Shown in pieces: positions 1 to 10,849 of a stretch of 64,000 nucleotides of DNA. Every line of letters begins with the position of its first letter. The first letter of the stretch is position 1. The notes beneath the pieces are model-generated. The model had not been told where the DNA came from. It was given only the letters and a program-made list of their open reading frames with translations, and searched no databases. A program made the position numbers and the translations under genes. The stretch lies in NCBI GenBank assembly GCA_903813345.2, contig CAIIXF020000003.1:1167621-1231620 (forward strand), given 5' to 3'. The DNA is from Owenia fusiformis (taxonomy: Eukaryota > Annelida > Polychaeta > Sabellida > Oweniidae).

Positions 1-2415
1 CGTGTCTAGATGATGAATTAATTGTAAATTCACTACACTTGAGGAAATACAAACTCGCTAAATTACATGCCGTTTCTTTCAACAAATCCGTGTAAGACTC
101 AAATAATCCGCGCCTCAATTTATGGGAAATACGTTGCGAATGTGAAAAGTCGGCAAAGTTGTTTTGACGATGGTTTTTTATTCTTCTTAATTAACAGTGA
201 CTAATATGCTTAAAGCAAGTCTATGCATATCCTTCCCTCAATTTTAGTAAAATCAGAACAATGGACGTATCAATTCCTAATCCCACAAAGATATGTTTTA
301 ATGTAGAAATGAGATATTAATACGCTATAACAATGTGCAACAAAATAAAGAAGTAGTTTTTCGCTGAAACATAAAATATCGTTTTGTATGGCTACTATTG
401 TTTTGCATTAAAAAATAACGTATACGAGTTAAATTCAGATTGATACACCGTTGCCGTGGCCTTGCTTACTCCACTCACAGAGAGATCATTAGTCCTCTGT
501 GTTAACGTCAGACTTTTTCTGCCCGATGATTGGGTCTTTCGCTATGTCTGGCTCTAAACATTGGAACGAATTTTTAATGAGAATGGTCCCCTATTCGTGC
601 GGTAGCAGCTTGTATACTTGGACCGGTACGGAGGAAATGCCCCTTATATTAATGATGGTCAATGCCTATATGTGCTGAGATTGTTAGTAAAATGTGTTCG
701 GAATAGATATGTCCAGTCTTTCGTAACAATGAAATAGCTCTCGGCTGTTGATGGGTCAATTTGTTTTCTGGCAAAATCCTGTTAATGTTCATGCTAGACA
801 GACTGCAGATTTTACAGGTACAGTGAATTGATACCCCTTTTCCAAAATGGATCTGTCTTCGAAACAGAGAAGTGGATAGTTTATTAAGCTTGTTTTACCA
901 GACAGGTGCAATGACTTTCGCCCGTAGACCCTTATAGTTCGTTTGAGTCTGACTATTGAAACTCGGAGGAAGGCGAGGGTATATGCTGTTTTCACGATAA
1001 TGGTTGCATAAGGGTCGAAGAATCCTTTCTTAGGGTGTCCACTAGTGGTTTATCCTGCTTTTGTAGCCACTGATAAACTATAATCTGCCTGCTTTATGTT
1101 GATGGGATGGGATTTCATCGAAACGCCAGAGAGGCACAGTTAATAGAAGGGTCGAATCCTTTGAACTAATCTTGTGCAAAGGTGCCATTACGCAAATGCT
1201 TCTAATCCGGTGACCTAACCCTGTTAAAAACTGTAGTGTATTACAGAAAAAGTAGGGGGGTCAACTCAGACCCCATGCGCACTGAGTAAGTCCAATGAAG
1301 AGAAGCATGTGGGGATTTAATATAGTTGAAATGTCCAATGTTGTGAATACGTAGAAGAATATCACGCTAGCAGCTATCCGGTGGACTTCCGAGGATTGTC
1401 TTGAGGAATTCTGTAACATAAATCACCAAGCAGTATACAAATCTTACAAACAACCTCTGAAAATCGCAAGTTAGAAAGTATAAACAATGTGACTTGTAGA
1501 TCGTTAGAGCCGTTTTTACGTGCCATGAAGAAGCTAATTTTTACAGATACGATAAAAACTTAAAGGTGCAACAATTAAAGCTGACCGATCAAGGACTAGT
1601 CTAAAAGATATTCAAGTTTGGATATTTCGTGAAGACTAACTTATACTTTCATCATCCACAAGGAAAACCCTGAATGAACATTATTTCAGCTGATTTCCCT
1701 CTTGAAAACGTGGTAGATGTTAAAAATCTATAGGTGGGTCTTCTTTTATAGAAGCCCTGAACTGAAGTTACACTCCCTTATGCTGAAAATGATAGCTTAT
1801 CAATAAATTTACGAAAATAGGTATCCCAATGGAAATGTTAAGCCAAACGTTGCCCTGCTAGCTCCATAAGTAAAGAAAAGGGTTTCTCTCTACAGGCCTT
1901 GTTGTCCCTTTAATGCAATCAATCGTTCATCGGGATGCTTTGGAAACTGGCTCCAAATGGTACCCTGCGTGCAGAGTCTAGTTATAAACTAGGAAGCTCT
2001 CTTTCAAGAAGCGAAGCAGCGCGAATGTAAAGGGTATTCAAATGGATGCACTTGTAACTGAAAGACTCCCTTATAAGCATAAGCTGCTGGTTGTGTGTAT
2101 CTGTATATGAGTACTTAGTTATAATTATCGCATCTTGATCATGATCTTCACAATTATTTATAATAGATGCATGTACTATTCAAATAGACTCATCTTATAC
2201 GGGGATCAAATGCAAATTCTGAAAATCCGTGAATATCTACACTTTAGAACATAAGTATAGTAAAATATAACATTGAGCTATATGGCGTATTTAGACCATG
2301 TTTGAACGATAGTACGTAAATATTGTCAACATGCTAGAATGACATTACCTGAGTTAAAAGTTATATCTTTGTTGGAGGGCCTGTCATAGTTTCTCACGTG
2401 GTGACTTGGTGTCAT
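1..2415. other. No recognisable gene
   Basis: I see no convincing coding exon, RNA gene, inverted repeat or tandem array in this stretch on either strand. The only longer open frame (68 codons, minus strand, around 789-995) has no recognisable domain. The sequence has fewer A/T homopolymer runs than the rest of the window. It could be intergenic sequence or intron. Confidence 0.5.
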
Positions 2416-2419
2416 AATA

Positions 2420-2674
2420 TTATAAATGAAACATAATTGTTGACCATAATTTGGACAAAGCTGTACCTTCAAAATTGTTTAATGAAATATTGGTATCAAG
2501 TCGGATGAATGATTTAAAAATCACCTTAAAAAAGTCCATTGTTTCTGCCCCACACTTGTTTAGTTCAGCAGAGACGAACTGCTTAACTATTTCATCTTTA
2601 TCCTCAAGTGTCATCTTCCTGGATGGTTTGTTATATCCATCTCCAAGTATCCGATTCAATGCTCCCTTTTCCAC
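2420..2674 (-). CDS. Unidentified open frame, possible exon
   Basis: An 84-codon minus-strand frame with protein-like composition (segments such as LEDKDEIVKQFVSAELNK and CGAETMDFFKVIFKSF). The plus strand is also open here for 103 codons, so strand choice is uncertain. I prefer the minus strand for its balanced charged/hydrophobic pattern and because it lies downstream of the gag-like fragment on that strand. No family recognised and no clear splice sites. Confidence 0.15.
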   Translation of the reverse strand: MEKGALNRILGDGYNKPSRKMTLEDKDEIVKQFVSAELNKCGAETMDFFKVIFKSFIRLDTNISLNNFEGTALSKLWSTIMFHL

Positions 2675-2791
2675 TGATACTTATCTCACAAAATACTTGT
2701 ATTTTCGTGATAAATTTTGGAGATTTGTTCATGAAAAGTGTAGTGGCTTTGACTGTGCATAAACAATGAGCTAATGATTCAGCGCCGTCAT

Positions 2792-3200
2792 TCACCCTTG
2801 GTTACACGTTCCACTTACGAATCTATCCCTCAATGGTTCATCTATCTTTTTACAGTTACAATGTAATGACATATGTTTTAATTGCTGAACATATGTAGAG
2901 ATATCATCACCTTCTTCCTGTCGATGATTCAGAAACATCCTACGTTCCGAAATCGCAATAGGTGTAGGTTTTAGGTGTCCTTTTAATGTGGTAACTATAT
3001 CATTGTACGAAATGTCTTTAGGGTTCCTTGGACTAACCAAGTCATGTAAAATATGATACATCTTCATTCCAATACTATGTAGAAATATCGCGACGACCCT
3101 AGGACTATCTGTAGTTAGACCATTTGCTATTAAAAACAGTTCAAAACGTTCCACAACTATTAACATTTGGTTCAACGTTCTGTGGATTTTCTTCAGCCAT
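2792..3200 (-). pseudogene. Retroelement gag-like fragment
   Basis: The frame resembles the capsid part of Ty3/gypsy-type gag proteins: a hydrophobic FELFLIANGL helix, HSIGMKMYHILHDL, a SYNDIVTTLKGHLKP segment, an ERRMFLNHRQEEGDDISTYV segment and a terminal EPLRDRFVSGT. The likely start is the ATG at 3198-3200 (protein begins MAEENPQN). A one-base frameshift near 3175 separates that start from the main frame, which stops at 2792. The CCHC knuckle, protease and reverse transcriptase that should follow are absent, so this is a truncated copy. About 20 bp upstream of the start sits the inverted-repeat element at 3229-4169. Confidence 0.5.
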
Positions 3201-3228
3201 AATTGACAATGTTCACATAGGCAGCAAT

Positions 3229-4169
3229 GGTTGTCATCTCAACCCCAAGTCATCTCAACCCAGTCCAACTCAACCCCAAGTCATCTCAACCCCAAGTCAA
3301 GTCAACCCCATTAAAATTCAACCCTGTAAAACTCAACCCCAGTAAAACTCAACCCTATTCATTTGTGCAATGTCTAATTTAATTTTTTTATGATGAATAA
3401 TTTAAGTCATTCATTTCTGAAAATCTAGCATTTTGCATGATACTTTGAATAGAAAGTTGTAAAAGTATTCAAAATAAAACCAGTTAAGCTTAAGGATAAT
3501 TCATCAAGTTTTCACTATTATTTAATTAAGACATCTTTTGAAATCAAATTTTAGATAATTTAGAAATAATTAATAATGTAATATAACTATTTATTTATAC
3601 GAACATGCATTAACAAAATCATTAACATTTAGTAATTATAGACTGAAAGCATATAGGTGTAGCCAGGAGGGGTGCGCACACACCCTCCACACAATTTTGA
3701 AGGAAGTTGCATCATTTTTTGTCAAAACATATCTTTTTTGGCTCGCTTATGCCACGATCGGCACCCCCTGATTGAACACCAGATTTTTGGGGCGATTGCA
3801 TCCCTTGTGACTGAAAGTTGGCTTTGCCCCTGGAAAAAGCAATGGTCATGTTCCAGTTTTCCAAATAATCACGAGTGTCAACTTCATAGGGATTACAACA
3901 AAGCAAATGCATTAGCAAGATTAATAAAATGACCCATATTTTAATCCCATTAGTACCATGTTGACATTTTTGAGATAAACTCATTATTAACTATAATCTA
4001 AAAAGGCAGTGGTCTAAGAATGGAAATCACAAACTGAATAATCAGAATTATTTTTATGAAATCAACTTTCTTATAAGTTCATCAATATATAGAAATATGG
4101 GGGTTGAGTTTTACTGGGGTTGGCTTGACTTGGGGTTGAGTTGACTTGGGGTTGAGATGACCAGGAAGC
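3229..4169. mobile_element. Non-autonomous inverted-repeat DNA transposon, 941 bp
   Basis: The left end (3229-3357) and right end (about 4110-4169) are inverted copies of arrays built on TCATCTCAACCCCAAG-like subunits, going over to GTAAAACTCAACCCC on the inner side. The element is flanked by a 9-bp direct repeat GGCAGCAAT at 3220-3228 and 4170-4178, which I take as the target-site duplication. The interior (about 3360-4105) is AT-rich and carries no transposase-like frame. A 9-bp duplication would suit a MULE-mobilised element; the 8-bp core GCAGCAAT would also fit hAT or P. The insertion lies in the leader of the gag-like fragment. Confidence 0.7.
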
Positions 4170-4178
4170 GGCAGCAAT

Positions 4179-5077
4179 ATATAGTCAACACAGTTAATAT
4201 ACAATCAATGAATCATGTCAAAACTTGCAGTCATTCAATGCAAATCAATGGAATCGGTTCACATTAACTATCTCCTAATCTCCTAATGTGTGTTATACAT
4301 ATCCATATAATACATCCATATAATCTCCAGGTGTGAGATTTAATAACTTGATTAGGTCACAGTACAGTACACATATAAATGATGATGATCTCCAATTGTG
4401 AGACATAAAATATTTCCAAAATATTTTGCGTTTTGTTAACATCCGGCAATGTACATCTGGTATATGCGTACGCAGTCAGTCAATAGATGGCATGGTCCTC
4501 TGTGGAAAATTCCCCTCCAAATCAGAAAAATTCCTCACGTTTGAGTCCAGATTTCTCCCAATTCACTCGATGGAGAAACACTAAATCAGTAGATATTTGT
4601 AGCCAAAGTCATAACCATCAGCTCGTCACCAATTGTGTGTATGTACTTCTATAGATCAGCCACTATTATCAAAACTATACACAGAAATTTAACATGAGTT
4701 ATTTGTCTTTGATTACAAATACTGAACTGTTTATTAACGCCCTTTATTGGCAACATATACTATTACAAGATTTACACTGGACGAAATAGTAGTACATAGA
4801 ATTATTACCGGTAACATACATGATATATGATTACATATTCTACAGTTCTTATTATTATGTTATTATTGGTCTAAAGTTGGCGCTTATCTGGCTTTCTGGC
4901 AAAACTGATTTCAATTTCATGACAAGACATTCACGTCATTTGACAACACTTGTATATGTGACATAGTTCAAGGTGATCAGTTTTGCCGCGAAATTATTGT
5001 TAGAAAATAAAATATTCTGAAATTTAAATTGTACTGTAGTTGTTATGATAAAATAAAAATAAAACGTATTACGTTTG
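4179..5077. other. Non-coding flank
   Basis: AT-rich sequence with no convincing exon. It continues the flank of the inverted-repeat element on the left and runs into the 3' end of the THAP gene on the right, so its right part is probably that gene's 3' UTR and downstream region. Confidence 0.4.
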
Positions 5078-6193
5078 TCAATTTTTTTGATTGATTATGG
5101 AAGGCTCTTTATCTCCTAACACAATGTCAAGAAATTGTTTCTTCTCAGCTGCTTCCTGCAAAAAAAGAATATGAAAGAAACAGAAAGTACAGCATCATCC
5201 ATTGCAAGGGTAAATAAAACAACTTGTATTTTAGCTACATGTATATCAATAATATGAAATGCATCTGTCAATCAACTGTCATCAAAACTATGTCTAAAGA
5301 AAATACTTTTACACATCTAATTTCCTCTTTTTTGTCAAATAGCATTTCTCTACTGGCACTTCTTGTGACTTGAATACATGAATTCTTGGTACAGCACCAG
5401 GTCTTAACCTGGCCCTAAGATACAAACAATATTAATAGACACAGAAGAACAAGCAACCGCTTCTAGTGAGTCAGAATAGGTATACTAGTACACAGGTACA
5501 CTATATACAATAATACAGGACAAGCTGTGAATCTAAGGCTAAGCAAAAGTAAAAATATACATAAGTTTCATATCTGCTCGCATTTTTTGCCCAAAAAATT
5601 AATCTTTTATTCTCTCATATTCAAAAACAAGAAAGAGCATTCAGCATTTATAAAATTGCTCTATTTTATATATTTATAATTAAAATATGTTAAACTAATA
5701 ATCATACTTTTTGGCCTTGTAACATTCCAAAGCGCTCACGTGACTTTTCGAGGTCATTAGGTACGGGTATGTTTGTAAACACAGAAACACTGGGCAGATA
5801 ATATTGTGATCTACAGTTCTGAATTTAGTAAAGTAGGACCTTGAATTGAAGCCATGTTTCAATCTCGTTTCATAAACAATATTGTCAAATCCTGGGATCA
5901 TCACATAAATCCGACCACTCCAAAACCTACCAAGGTCTACCTTGATAGATCATCGACGTTACATTTGATCTATTTACTACTGTACTTACTTTGGAGGTAA
6001 TCTTATAAGTGGTATGACCTCAAAATCCTCAGCATTGAAATGATCTGAGCATATGTGCATGGTAGACCTTTCTGGTTGTACTGATGAATGCCACCCACTG
6101 CCGTCTAATTGATGCTTCATGGGGGGTCGCATGCAAAGAAACACCATCTTTGGATGTCTTTGTGCATCCATAGACAACACAACTATTTGGCAT
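5078..6193 (-). CDS. THAP zinc-finger protein, three exons
   Basis: Exon 1 (6193-5990) starts MPNSCVVYGC, giving the first two Cys ligands of a THAP C2CH finger, followed by RRQWVAF. The last ligands appear as ICSDHFNAEDFE, then IRLPPK. Exon 2 (5414-5315) continues ARLRPGAVPRI, the usual end of a THAP domain. Exon 3 (5155-5078) encodes EAAEKKQFLDIVLGDKE and a stop. Splice sites are good: donor GTAAGT at 5989, acceptor TTAG before 5414, acceptor TTTTTTTGCAG before 5155. The exon 1-2 junction restores a Lys codon in phase. THAP domains bind DNA and occur in host regulators and P-element transposases; this short protein of about 130 residues has no transposase part. A one-base frameshift lies in exon 1 between the two ligand pairs, so it is either a recent pseudogene or carries a sequencing error. 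Confidence 0.75.
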
Positions 6194-6745
6194 TTCTATC
6201 TAGCAAACTGTTACCAGGAAGTAGCAGACAAATGACACTTACATCGTACCTTTCAGTCCGATAACAGCAAAAAACATGACAAACGCAGTATGTTTTATTT
6301 TTTTTAACAATGTATCCAAGATAAAATGATATTACTAACTGCTGAATTTTCATGAAAAACATCGTTGCCTAAGACCATGAATTTCCCCAACTCTTTTTGT
6401 GTGGCAATAGTTGTCGGTGTCTATTCTAATATGTTCTAATAGTATGTTCTAATTTCATAAAAGATGTTTTACTGTTCAAATCAATCATATTGTCCAGCCA
6501 TATGCATATCTAAATATCTAAAGTTAACATATCTGTTGAACAGGTCTGTGAACTTATCTATTATATGTCATACACTACAATTTGAAATGATGGCACAATT
6601 TCAAGCTCCAAGCTTGCTCCATTCCAAAAGGTCAAACAGCTTATATGCAGCATGTATGAACCCTTTGCCAATGTCTCTATCCATGTCCTTTGGGCGTGAC
6701 ATAACCAAGCAAATCTTCTAGATATGCCATAGAAACAGCAACCGG
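6194..6745. other. No recognisable gene
   Basis: Upstream region of the THAP gene. It includes the gene's presumed promoter, but I cannot point to a TATA box or another clear element. Two overlapping 80-codon frames on opposite strands have no recognisable content. Confidence 0.4.
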
Positions 6746-6990
6746 CATTTGTAAAGTTATTGACTATTGTTGTAATGTTCATTTTCACGTTGAATACCAA
6801 ATTTTTCTGCTACAAGTCTTCCATATTGGCATTTGTAAAGTTATTGACTGTTGTTGTAATGTTCATGTTCACGTTGAATACCAAATTTTTCTACTACAAG
6901 TCTTCCATATTGGCATTTGTAAAGTTATTGACTATTGTTGTAATGTTCATGTCCACGTTGAATACCAAATTTTTCTACTTCAAGTCATAT
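6746..6990. repeat. 84-bp tandem repeat, three copies
   Basis: The unit beginning CATTTGTAAAGTTATTGACT starts at 6746, 6830 and 6914, an exact 84-bp period, with a few substitutions between copies. Because 84 is divisible by three, a plus-strand frame of 93 codons stays open through all copies. That frame looks like a by-product of the repeat and not a gene. Confidence 0.85.
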
Positions 6991-7139
6991 TGTATGCCCA
7001 TTGGGATTGTGCATGATCCAGCTGGTCAAACGCTCTCCTGATGCACCGCCCCATATATTCTGAATACATTACAAAAGAAAAACACAATGAATACAAACAT
7101 AACTAGAAGTTTGACATTTAACGAGTTCAAACTCCAGAT

Positions 7140-7585
7140 GACAGAGTATTTTTATCGCACCCTTGGGTGCTATATTGTAATCATTTGCCGGGCAGGCAGA
7201 TGAGTAGGCGGGCGGATAGGCGTCCCGAATAATCTTGTCCATATGTTTCCAGCCAAACCGTTTGAGGGATTCATTTGAAATTTTCAGGGATGTTTCTACC
7301 TATGAAAGTTTAGAACTGAGGGATTCATTTGAGATTTTTTAGGATGTTTCTCTACCTATGAAAATGTAGAACTGATTAGTTTTTCGGCATTCTGGGTAAA
7401 CATTAAGGTGGCCATTTTGGATTTTACGTCCTAAAATCTTGTCTGTCAAGGCTTTTGTATAGATTTCCAGCAAAACCAATTGTCGGATTCATTTGAAATT
7501 TTCAGGGATGTTTCTCTACCTATGAAAGTTTCGAAATGATTCGTTTTTCGGCATTCTTGGTAAGCGTTAAGGTGGCCTGTAACCA
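7140..7585. repeat. Diverged dispersed repeat with internal repetition
   Basis: Three imperfect copies of a block containing TTCATTTGAAATTTTCAGGG, ACCTATGAAA and TTTTTCGGCATTCT-like stretches lie between about 7255 and 7575, with GTAAACATTAAGGTGGCC and GTAAGCGTTAAGGTGGCC closing two of them. No coding frame is kept. It looks like a decayed dispersed repeat. Confidence 0.5.
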
Positions 7586-7857
7586 AAGTTAGTGAAACTA
7601 TGAGATTTAACTGCTGGTGCTCAGCTTAGTATGAATTTTCACACATACATGTACTGTATTATTTAGGATAGTATGATAGTATGAGTTAATTATGACTGAC
7701 ATATGCATACTTTCCATTAAGCATGACATTTATGGACTTGACTAATTCCATCGAACTGACCTAATGTCACTGATTACTTTCATATAAGTAAAGTGGATTA
7801 AATGCACCAAACAATGAAAGAACGTGAACTGTGTTTGTGTTGTCACATTTTGTTTAC

Positions 7858-8630
7858 CTTTCTTAGCTTTCTTTTTTGGAGCATCATCGTTCTTTGGTTC
7901 TGCATCTGCTCTTCTTTTAGCAGTCTCGCCAGCTGTTTCCGCTGCAGCTGTTAGAATCTCACTCACCATTTGTTTGTCTTTTTCGGTCCTTTCTTTATCT
8001 TTGGCTTTCTTGTTTTTTTCTCAGTCGCCTCCCCAATGAGTTCAACCGCTTCTTGGCACAAGTGCTGCAATTCCCCACACTCCTCCTCAGTTCCAGATCT
8101 GGAAATATAGATTATTTTTTAAGGCTACATTTTGTCAAGATCAAAAGTTAACTTGCATTTCATAATATTATTCAAAAATTAAAAATATTGAGATTTAAAT
8201 ATGGTATGATTTATGTGCATACTTTAGTAAAGGAAAGAAATACTGTACATGTACTGTTGATAACTATGTATTGAAGAACATTAAAACATGATTATGTTCA
8301 ATGTAAAATACACCAGTAATTGCAGTAACTGCAATACCTCTGGAAGTGGAACTATTCTTATGATCCAAAGTGCATACAGATTTCAATGTAAAAGTTCACT
8401 TACTTTTTTATTTTTATTTTGTCTTCTCGTTGATATGTTGATACTAGTATCTCAGCCCTCTCCTGGGCTCTGCCACTTGTAACTTCAAAATGTTCCCGAG
8501 ATATGTCCAGGGCTACAGAAGCCCATTCTTTAGGTTGCACGAAGGCATTCCTTCCTACACAATTACGCATTAGAGTAATGTCATCTTTTACACAAAAAGA
8601 TATTCTCTTTTTCCTTGGTTCCACAGACAT
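7858..8630 (-). CDS. Myb/SANT-like DNA-binding domain protein, two exons seen
   Basis: Exon 1 (8630-8404) encodes MSVEPRKKRISF, then DDITLMRNCVGRNAF, KEWASVALDIS and RAQERAEILVSTYQRED. This is the tryptophan-anchored helical pattern of the Myb/SANT-like domains found in many invertebrate repeat-family proteins. It ends at a GTAAGT donor (8403). Exon 2 (8098-7858) opens after TTTCCAG, keeps phase (a split Lys codon), and encodes SGTEEECGELQHLCQEAVEL followed by an EKDKQ / KRRADAEPKN / KKKAKKGK-rich tail ending at a GTAAAC donor. A one-base deletion in the T7 run at 8013-8019 breaks the frame within exon 2. Downstream exons were not found. The role is probably DNA binding, in a host regulator or as the accessory protein of a Harbinger-type transposon. 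I cannot tell which. Confidence 0.6.
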
Positions 8631-9500
8631 TGTAATCTGGAAAATAAATATCATGTTATTTAGTATTTACATGATAATTAAGAGTTCATAAAAGCAAGGC
8701 AGTGTTCTTTTATTCTCATGGGGGGAGATAACCTATGAAATTGTCAAATTAATAATACTGCATACCATATATTATCTTCATCTTGGCATCTTTAAGACTA
8801 AGGAGGTATAACAAGAAACAGTGGTTTTCCATAATGTATTCTGGATAATTTATTACATTTTTTCAAATTGATAGACTAATACAATGAAGATTATGTGGAA
8901 TGATATGGTATATTTTGGATTCATAAACAAATTTAATACAACATACATGTACATTTTTAACACTTTTGCTACATGTAGTTTTCACATCTTACATGGATTA
9001 GGTTGGACTGGCTTATCTCTATACCTTATCACTACATGGTTGAACATCCAAACTAAATGCTAAATGGTGCAACATATGTGTGCAAATCTTTGTAAGAATT
9101 TTCTTCGAAGTAACTACATGTATACATATGAAATCGCTTCATGAAAGCATGATCGCTTATGAAATGATGGCACAAAACACATTTACTCCATCCATGTACT
9201 TACTTCCTTGACTTTCTAGATTGAGCAAAATACTACTTTCCCCTTGGCCTATGCTCAGAACCATGAATTTTCACCATACTGAGCACTTTTCATGTGATTT
9301 TGTAGCAAAGTTGTGAAATGTGAAAGCAATTCAACACTGAGATTCTTTGAAATGTGAACACTTCCCCCACTGGAAAAAGCTCAGTTGGCTATGGGCCTGT
9401 ACACTCTATATCAATGAAACTTATGTCAGGTCAGCAGAGTAACACATAGCCATAATGGAAAATCGACGTTCAGAATCAGATCGTAAACGCAATGACCAAA
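8631..9500. other. No recognisable gene
   Basis: AT-rich spacer between the Myb/SANT-like gene and the RAG1-N-like relic. No exon, repeat array or inverted repeat recognised. Confidence 0.4.
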
Positions 9501-9520
9501 ATCAACACTAGTGACCCCCC

Positions 9521-10830
9521 TCACTCTTTGTCGACTGTCTCTGTACAAAGGAAACATGGCAAATAATATTCTGTGAGAGTTTGTGTTGGTCTGTTGACTT
9601 GATTTTTTACCGAGCACATTCTTCGATCAAGTTCATTAAAAATCTTGTGAATCGATTCAATATCCTGTTCTCCTTGCAGCCCCATGCCACAATTATAACG
9701 AGCTATCCAGGGTACAATATGGTCTTCCAAGGTATGTGCCTTGGGTGGGATGTTTAAGTCTTGGCAAAGTGTTCTAAATGTTTTTAGATAGTTGTCTATA
9801 TATTGTTGGATGGAAGATATTTCTCAATTTTCTATTCTATTGCTATGGGTGATCACAACATGTACCTTGGCAAAGGCTTCATTTATTTTTATGAAGTTAT
9901 TCTTGTTTAAGTATTTTTGTTTGAATTCCTCGTTTTTGTGAAGTATTTGAAGTTTTTTTCCATTTCTTTTTTAGTCCATATATTTTTTTCCATCCTTTTA
10001 TGGAAATTCCATAGACTGTATTTCTTCCATTTTCGGCATCCATATCTATCTTTGCGATGCGCTTTGCAATAATAATATCCATTTTGTTACAAGCAGATAT
10101 TAATATATAATGGTGTTTTAAAACAAGTCCAAGTAAGATATGTAGGTAAGGTGGGCAAATATGGGAGAGTTCTATATCAAATAAAGGGAGTGTATAATAT
10201 TTTTTATTTATAGTTCTTAGCATTTGCTTTTTTCCATCTCCATCAATCAAAAATTTGTTGTATAACTCTTTCATGTTCTGGAGGTTTCTGTCTGAGACAT
10301 TCATGCAATCCTTTCTTGGAATACCAACTTCTGAATGGTTTATGTTGCACCACAGGCATGGGAATGTGCCAGCAGGGCCAGACAATCCTATTGTTTTAGT
10401 TAAAAATTCGTAGTCTCCACACAAAAACAGGCTAATTGATTTGTGTTGTCCTCCCATTTTCTCTTTTTGCTTGGCCCACATATTCCCATTTCTGTTTGTT
10501 TCAATTGTTTGGTCACAATGTTTAGACTGTTCTTGTTCAGTTGGTATAGTTGGAGCACTAGAAAATGGATAACATGTTTGACAATTGTCTTATAAATGCT
10601 CATGAAAGCTCTTAATTGTCCTCTCTCTCTTGGTGATATTCTTTACCTGTGACTTTTGATTCTCTACATCTTTTTAAAACAGAATAATGTTTTCTACATA
10701 TTCCTGTTGGGTGTATTATTTGCTCATCTTGGGTAACATTTATGCAATAAATTGTTTGAACTTCATCTTTATATTGCAGAATCTCAGTGTATGATGCAAC
10801 ATCTCAACAAATTTGACGATGATTGGATAA
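9521..10830 (-). pseudogene. N-RAG-TP-like gene relic: RAG1-N-like zinc region plus transposase-like domain
   Basis: Three blocks lie in order. Block 1 (about 10825-10647) reads RQIC, a TGA stop, then YKDEVQTIYCINVTQDEQ, IIHPTGICRKHYSVLKRC. This matches the IHPxxxC pattern of the zinc region at 38.7-39.5 kb and of the RAG1 N-terminus. It ends at a good donor (ACAG/GTAAAG, exon end 10647). Block 2 (about 10555-9897, after a TTTTCTAG acceptor) contains SISLFLCGDYEFL, GLSGPAGTFPCLWC and LSHICPPYLHILLGL. Block 3 (about 9822-9521) contains KAHTLEDHIVPW, GLQGEQDIESIHKIFNELDRR and TLTEYYL. I know the GLSG-CLWC / GEQ-ESIH pattern from multi-copy invertebrate proteins that look like transposases. Stops and frameshifts separate the blocks, and the middle is shorter than expected, so the copy is dead. 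Confidence 0.6.
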
Positions 10831-10849
10831 GTGTTTTACACAGTTTTAG

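Noticed and set aside
1148-1165. GGGTCGAATCC, resembling a tRNA T-arm
   Set aside because: No acceptor, D or anticodon arm pairs with it at tRNA spacing.
3124-3345. Plus-strand ORF rich in Pro, Gln and Ser
   Set aside because: It runs across the gag fragment and into the terminal array of the inverted-repeat element, so it is chimeric and not a gene.
9521-10481. Calling this region a true RAG1 core or Transib transposase
   Set aside because: The CLWC and GEQ-ESIH blocks only loosely recall RAG1 core features, and I could not identify the three catalytic residues with confidence.
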